A stretch of 10,479 bases of DNA from Filomicrobium sp. (lineage in GTDB: Bacteria > Pseudomonadota > Alphaproteobacteria > Rhizobiales > Hyphomicrobiaceae), in NCBI GenBank assembly GCA_021775655.1, contig JAJFHK010000340.1, positions 1-10,479 of the forward strand. Reading direction: 5' to 3'. Both the position numbers and the translations under genes were made by a program. Positions 6,990-10,479 of this stretch are shown here, one piece after another. Positions within the stretch are counted from its first letter, which is position 1; each line of letters opens with the position of its first letter. A model generated the notes under the pieces. That model saw only the letters and a list, made by a program, of their open reading frames with translations, did not search any database and was not told where the DNA came from.

Positions 6990-7028
6990 TCACCCAAAAT
7001 ATCACCCAATTTACTGGTCATTGGGTGA
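6990..7028. repeat. TCACCCAA repeat cluster with 9-bp dyad before the left integrase
   Basis: TCACCCAA occurs at 6990-6997 and 7002-7009 and in inverted form at 7021-7028. The last two form a perfect 9-bp inverted repeat (7002-7010 / 7020-7028) around a 9-base spacer. The cluster lies directly before the start at 6970, as expected for integrase arm-type sites, an excisionase site, or an autoregulatory operator. Confidence 0.5.
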
Positions 7029-7069
7029 CGTTGCGTGACTATGCTGAGCAGAACTGGTCTGGAGCGATG

Positions 7070-7095
7070 ATCGATGAACCTGCTGATTCATCGAT
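7070..7095. promoter_or_regulatory. 9-bp perfect dyad (ATCGATGAA / TTCATCGAT)
   Basis: An inverted repeat with an 8-base spacer, about 100 bases upstream of the left integrase. The symmetry suits a dimeric regulator operator or a recombinase-binding core. It is not followed by a U-run on either strand, so it is unlikely to be a terminator. Confidence 0.4.
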
Positions 7096-7165
7096 ACTAA
7101 TTTGAGATTTTGGCGCGAGATGGCAGGAGCTGCCACAAATCTTCTGGAGCTGTCATTTGGGTATC

Positions 7166-7179
7166 TGGCGGAGGGGGAG
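7166..7179 (-). other. Possible tRNA-Ser 3'-end fragment (attachment-site remnant)
   Basis: The 14 bases read on the minus strand as CTCCCCCTCCGCCA, which is what I recall as the acceptor end plus CCA of alphaproteobacterial tRNA-Ser genes. Its 3' end points at the left integrase about 195 bases away, the usual arrangement for P4-type elements inserted at a tRNA 3' end. The rest of the tRNA (T-loop and body) is not found next to it, so it is at most a remnant. Chance is possible. Confidence 0.25.
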
Positions 7180-7245
7180 TCCACCACGTTGCGTTCGCAG
7201 GCGTTCGCCACTACTCAGGACTATCCATAATCTCTCAATAAAATC

Positions 7246-7285
7246 CGTCTATTAGCTTAACTCCTGTTCTTGTGCGTCCATTAGC
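7246..7285 (+). repeat. CGTCYATTAGC direct repeats upstream of the intact integrase
   Basis: CGTCTATTAGC (7246-7256) and CGTCCATTAGC (7275-7285) match at 10 of 11 bases, 29 bases apart, 50-90 bases before the integrase start. They are candidate arm-type binding sites for the DUF4102 domain. Confidence 0.35.
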
Positions 7286-7298
7286 GTTCGCCTAAACT
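7270..7298 (+). promoter_or_regulatory. Weak candidate promoter of the intact integrase
   Basis: TTGTGC (7270-7275) and TAAACT (7293-7298) are 17 bases apart, giving a start point about 30 bases before the gene. Both boxes are imperfect. The pair overlaps the short repeats, so integrase binding could repress its own gene. Confidence 0.25.
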
Positions 7299-7308
7299 CG
7301 CGTCATAG

Positions 7309-7326
7309 TGTGGGAACGGATGTGGG
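7309..7326 (+). repeat. Paired TGTGGG motifs just before the integrase start
   Basis: TGTGGG occurs at 7309-7314 and 7321-7326, a 12-base period, 10-27 bases upstream of the ATG. I recall similar TGTGGGA repeats before many DUF4102 integrase genes. The region between the second copy and the ATG lacks a strong ribosome-binding site other than GTGGGG. Confidence 0.35.
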
Positions 7327-7335
7327 GTCAATATC

Positions 7336-8487
7336 ATGGCGCTGACTGCAAGACGGGTCGAGACTGCACCTCCTGGCCGGCATGTCGACGGTCGCGGTCT
7401 GATGTTGGTCGTGAAGCCGAGCGGTGCCAGGTCATGGGTGCTACGTTACCAGCTCAATGGACGCCGTCGCGATATGGGGCTCGGCCCATATCCTGAGGTG
7501 ACGCTCGCTCGGGCCAGAGAGAAGGCACTTAAGGCACGCCGTCATCTCGTCGACGGGTCTGATCCATTGGCGGTGCGCCCAGCTAAAGCCGTGACATTCC
7601 GGGAGGCAGCCCTCCTGCTAATCGAAAGCAAACGCGCGCGCTGGCGCAGTGCGAAGCACGCGGCGCAGTGGTCGTCCACGCTGGAAACCTACGCGTTTCC
7701 GCTTCTCGGGGATCTGGATGTCAAGGCAATCGAGACGAGCCACGTTATTGGGGCTTTAAGGCCCATCTGGACTGAGAAGACCGAAACGGCGAGCCGTGTG
7801 CGCCAGCGCATCGAAGCCATCATTGACTATGCGACCTCTAATGGTCAACGGGACCGACCAGATCCTGCTCGATGGCGTGGCCACCTCCAAAACCTGCTCG
7901 CGAAACCGTCGTCGGTGCGATCGGTCGAGCATCATGCGGCCCTCGACTGGCGACAGCTACCAGAGTTCATGACAGCCCTGGAGAAGCGCCAAGGCGTTTC
8001 GGCGAGAGCGCTGCAGTTCTTGTTACTTACGGCGGCTCGCTCAGGTGAGGTCCGCGGGATGCGCTGGAATGAGATTGATTTAGAGACCGGCGTCTGGACT
8101 GTTCCCGACTCACGAATGAAAGCCGGCAAAGAGCATCGCATCCCGCTTGATGAGTCCGCGATCGCCCTCTTAGGCGAACCAGGAGCACCGGACACTCGGG
8201 TACTCGCAAGCCCTTCAAATCCCAACAAGCCGATGAGCGACATGACGCTCACAGCAGTCCTCCGAAAGATGGGCCGCACTGACATCACGGTTCACGGTTT
8301 TCGCAGCACATTCCGGGACTGGGCCGGTGAGACGACCAATTTTCCTCGGGAGGTCATCGAGGCGGCATTAGCGCACCGGCTGAAGAATATAGCCGAAGCG
8401 GCTTACGCGCGGGGCGACCTTTTCAACAAGCGAAGAGATTTGATGGCAGCTTGGAGGCAGTATGCCCAAGCAAATATTACGCCCTAA
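7336..8487 (+). CDS. P4-type tyrosine integrase (DUF4102), intact
   Basis: A 383-aa site-specific recombinase that would integrate and excise the mobile element on its right. The N-terminal DUF4102 arm-binding domain (about 1-85) shows GRHVDGRGLMLVV and WVLRYQLNGRRRDMGLGPYP. The core-binding domain spans about 86-185, and the catalytic domain runs from about 200. All catalytic residues are visible: Arg235 (TAARSGEVRGMRW), Lys262 (SRMKAGKEHRIPL), His320/Arg323 (HGFRSTFRDWAGE), His347 (LAHRL) and Tyr357 (AEAAYARGDLF). Length and order are canonical. It shares PIW.EK.ETA.R..QR.EA with the left integrase, so the two are related but not recent duplicates. Its last 26 bases overlap the start of the next gene, suggesting that the cargo is co-transcribed. 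Confidence 0.95.
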   Translation: MALTARRVETAPPGRHVDGRGLMLVVKPSGARSWVLRYQLNGRRRDMGLGPYPEVTLARAREKALKARRHLVDGSDPLAVRPAKAVTFREAALLLIESKRARWRSAKHAAQWSSTLETYAFPLLGDLDVKAIETSHVIGALRPIWTEKTETASRVRQRIEAIIDYATSNGQRDRPDPARWRGHLQNLLAKPSSVRSVEHHAALDWRQLPEFMTALEKRQGVSARALQFLLLTAARSGEVRGMRWNEIDLETGVWTVPDSRMKAGKEHRIPLDESAIALLGEPGAPDTRVLASPSNPNKPMSDMTLTAVLRKMGRTDITVHGFRSTFRDWAGETTNFPREVIEAALAHRLKNIAEAAYARGDLFNKRRDLMAAWRQYAQANITP

Positions 8488-9799
8488 ATCATCGCATTCT
8501 CGACATCCTTTGTTCGCTTTCGTTCTGGAATGTCCGCCTCGATCCCGGTTCGATGGGAGGAAGGCGGAAATAGCGTTCGAACTGAAGAAATTTATACCGA
8601 AGGTTCATCCAGCCGTCTTTCAGTCATTCATTGACGAGCACGGCAGCCGTAAGAAAATTGAATGGCAGGAACCATTCAGTAATGTCGCCTTCGCAATCGA
8701 AGCCGCTCTCGCAAGCAATACTTGGGCTTACGGTGCCATGGAGCATGCGGAGCTTATTTCCGCGAACGGCGGCCGTGAGCTGCTTCGATCCGCTGGCCAT
8801 TATCGTTCTGACCTGATGCCCGGCGTTGATGATCCAGAGAGAACAGACGAAACCTGTGCGATCTGGCTAGCAACTAAGGACCCCAACCTGTTCAATCAGA
8901 TTGTCTCATCTGCTTATGCGATGAAAGGGCTCGGCACGCGTTCTTGGGATGCCTTTACAGTCGACAGCGAAAAGCAGCTTGCGGTGGATGTAGACAATAC
9001 CGATAAGATGATGCGGTTTCGCATTGATGTAGAGAACTTTCTGACCAAACAACGAAATGTACCCACCTTTCGAACGCTGGTCGTTGACCATTACCGCCAT
9101 CGGACATCGCGCTTAGATACACACAGCTTGCGGCCTTGGGTTCAAGTCAATGTCTATGCTGACTTAGCTCCAGAAACGCGTGAAGTCGTTACCTCGCATG
9201 AAACGATTGATCAGATCCAACTCCCGCGAACGTACCGCGCGTCAATTCTCTGCGACACGCAAAAGAAAACGATAGAGGTCATAGCGAAGGGTGGCCTGCC
9301 AGTTCGCGACGGCCTTGTCGACCTGTTTCGCCATCATCTTCTTCCTACCGGCTTGAAACCCGAGCGCCTGACTCGGCGCTTGATCAACTTCGAACTCTTT
9401 CAAACCGAACCCAAATTTGATTTTGGCGCTGACGACGCGATCTCAAACGTCGTCGTGGACGAGGTCCGGCTGTTGCCACCTTCTTCAGAGGGCGGTCTGG
9501 TTACACTTGAACGAAAACGAGTCCATGGCCGACCTATCAGTGTCTACAAGTCTGCAGAGACATGGTTCGGAGGAAAAAGCCCTATTGGCAGGCCAGGATG
9601 GAATTTTCTTGGAGTTCGATTGCGGCTCACGTTCAAGCCGGATGGAGTTGGACAGAAGGAACGAGTTAGAACGATAGAGCTGAGAAGCCCCCGCGGCACG
9701 TCGCTTAGAGAGAAGACTGACGCCGACCATGCGGCCGCGGAAAAACTCTTCACGCGTTGGGGTGTGTTTAAGGACGAAAACGCGGACGATGATGAATAG
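8462..9799 (+). CDS. Conserved-looking protein of unknown function, 445 aa
   Basis: I do not recognise a named family. The start ATG lies inside the integrase gene (26-base overlap), with GGAGG 4 bases upstream, so translation is probably coupled to the integrase. The protein is soluble, with no signal or membrane segment. A helical part around 74-150 includes AMEHAELISANGGRELLRS. From about 200 it becomes strand-rich (VNVYADL at 229-235; ASILCDTQKKTIEVIAKGG at 260-278), and near the C-terminus comes LRSP...TRWGV (407-435), then an acidic tail. From memory, uncharacterised proteins beside regulator genes in mobile elements share this strand-rich half ending in a WG[VI] motif; I cannot verify that. 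No Walker, nuclease or helicase motif is seen. The next gene overlaps its stop by 11 bases, so the two likely act together. Confidence 0.8.
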   Translation: MPKQILRPKSSHSRHPLFAFVLECPPRSRFDGRKAEIAFELKKFIPKVHPAVFQSFIDEHGSRKKIEWQEPFSNVAFAIEAALASNTWAYGAMEHAELISANGGRELLRSAGHYRSDLMPGVDDPERTDETCAIWLATKDPNLFNQIVSSAYAMKGLGTRSWDAFTVDSEKQLAVDVDNTDKMMRFRIDVENFLTKQRNVPTFRTLVVDHYRHRTSRLDTHSLRPWVQVNVYADLAPETREVVTSHETIDQIQLPRTYRASILCDTQKKTIEVIAKGGLPVRDGLVDLFRHHLLPTGLKPERLTRRLINFELFQTEPKFDFGADDAISNVVVDEVRLLPPSSEGGLVTLERKRVHGRPISVYKSAETWFGGKSPIGRPGWNFLGVRLRLTFKPDGVGQKERVRTIELRSPRGTSLREKTDADHAAAEKLFTRWGVFKDENADDDE

Positions 9800-10479
9800 G
9801 GTCGAGGTTCTTTCAGCACTCCTTGAGCATTGCAACGAGCCGGTGCGTGGCAATGCTTTCGGCACCCCAACAACGTTGCGGACCTTAGCATCGGCTCGGC
9901 TCGTCACGCAAAATGGGCATGTTGCTGCGGTGGGATGCCCAGAGTGTTCTGGTTTGCACGAAGTCTAAACCATTGACGGCAGACTCGGCTGGGTCTGTGA
10001 ATCCGCTGGTTGGATAGAGGCATCCGCTGAAGACATCGCCGCTTTCACAGTCAACATAGACCACTTTGTTGAGTTGCTTGGCAACCAAGTCGACAGACCG
10101 CGCCGTTGGGCGAAACCGCGCGACAATCCTATTCTCTGGTCTCTTGGTTCATTCACTTTCGAGGATCTTCGAGTTTCGGTCTATTTCCTGTTGGGTCCAG
10201 CCGATCTGGACCGTATCATCGAGGCGCAGCTATTGCTGAAAGACGTGCCACTGACTGACGGCACCGCGGTGCTGACCAACGACCGATGTGATACCCCATT
10301 GTCCTTACCGCGCCCGGGCAGGATCGCTCCGATGGTCGAGTGCGTTGAAATCGACAATGAAGGTAACGTGTCGCTGGATCGAGTATGGCTGGGGCGTCGA
10401 GTGCTCCCCGAACAACTATTGAATCCGCCAAGACGCGGCCGCCCTAACGACGCTGAGCGGATGGCAGCAGCACTCATTA
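9789..10479 (+). pseudogene. Cys-motif / RRGRP-motif protein, interrupted by an in-frame TAA (runs off right edge)
   Basis: Begins with ATG ATG at 9789-9794, overlapping the stop of the 445-aa gene by 11 bases. The first part is 59 aa: a short helical region (VEVLSALLEHCNEPVRG) and a Cys50-x2-Cys53 pair followed by HEV, then TAA at 9966-9968. The same frame is open for 170 more codons to the window edge and continues the domain logically (GRLGWVCESAGWIEASAEDI, where Cys70 could be another ligand). Later come LWSLGSFTFEDLRVSVYFLL and RRGRPNDAERM, an AT-hook-like stretch that often precedes a helix-turn-helix. One base change (for example CAA or GAA to TAA) would explain the break. It is probably a DNA-binding partner of the 445-aa protein. 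Readthrough or a sequencing error are alternatives; no good restart site is seen after the TAA. Confidence 0.65.

Larger units (their letters stand above)
7029..7335. other. Divergent inter-integrase region with dyads and short repeats
   Basis: This stretch separates the two divergent integrases and holds no convincing gene. Besides the sites listed separately it contains a 6-bp hairpin (TGGCAG / CTGCCA, 7121-7135) and a GGAGCTG direct repeat (7126, 7146). GCGTTCGC occurs three times (7191, 7201, 7284). The density of small repeats suggests protein-binding DNA such as attachment or arm sites and promoters. A 66-codon minus-strand frame across it looks like chance. Confidence 0.5.

Noticed and set aside
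7011..7211. 66-codon minus-strand frame across the inter-integrase region
   Set aside because: It overlaps the repeat array and candidate attachment sequence, has no family resemblance, and has no ribosome-binding site.
1..10479. CRISPR array, complete tRNA or rRNA gene, or intact insertion sequence
   Set aside because: No regularly spaced repeats of CRISPR length, no cloverleaf with a T-loop, and no transposase frame with terminal inverted repeats were found by eye.

Overview
The window looks like the edge of an accessory region in a proteobacterium. My best guess is a Hyphomicrobiales or Burkholderiales member, because tripartite tricarboxylate transporters with Bug-type receptors and P4-type (DUF4102) integrases are abundant there. 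This is inferred from gene content only; no taxonomic marker is present.

Region 1 (1-5116, all on the minus strand, read right to left) is a catabolic/uptake cluster. The order is tctC (periplasmic solute receptor), tctB and tctA (membrane subunits), an amidohydrolase, a Rieske 2Fe-2S ferredoxin-like protein, and the first 52 codons of a second amidohydrolase that runs off the left edge. That last gene has a GTG start, is easily missed, and appears to be a paralogue of the first amidohydrolase. The natural reading is that an organic acid is captured by TctC, imported by TctAB, and hydrolysed or decarboxylated by the TIM-barrel enzymes, with the Rieske protein as an electron-transfer partner. 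The substrate cannot be read from the sequence. A hairpin lies between tctC and tctB, another covers the tctA stop codon, and a promoter-like site precedes the first amidohydrolase.

Region 2 (5117-5785) is a 669-base non-coding gap. It holds the tctC upstream region and a 12-base direct repeat, but no recognisable gene.

Region 3 (5786-8487) has two divergent P4-type tyrosine integrases separated by a repeat-rich intergenic region. The left integrase has an open frame, but a -1/+1 pair of compensating frameshifts has scrambled the segment carrying the last catalytic His and the Tyr nucleophile, so it is probably dead. The right integrase has all catalytic residues. The intergenic region carries TCACCCAA repeats, a 9-bp dyad, a 14-base match to the 3' end of a tRNA-Ser, and paired short repeats just before the intact integrase. 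Together these look like attachment or arm-site architecture where two elements meet.

Region 4 (8462-10479, plus strand) is probably cargo of the intact integrase's element. A 445-aa protein of unknown function starts inside the end of the integrase gene. An overlapping second gene follows, with a short Cys motif and an RRGRP motif, but it is interrupted by an in-frame TAA and runs off the right edge. This pair is the least explained part of the window.
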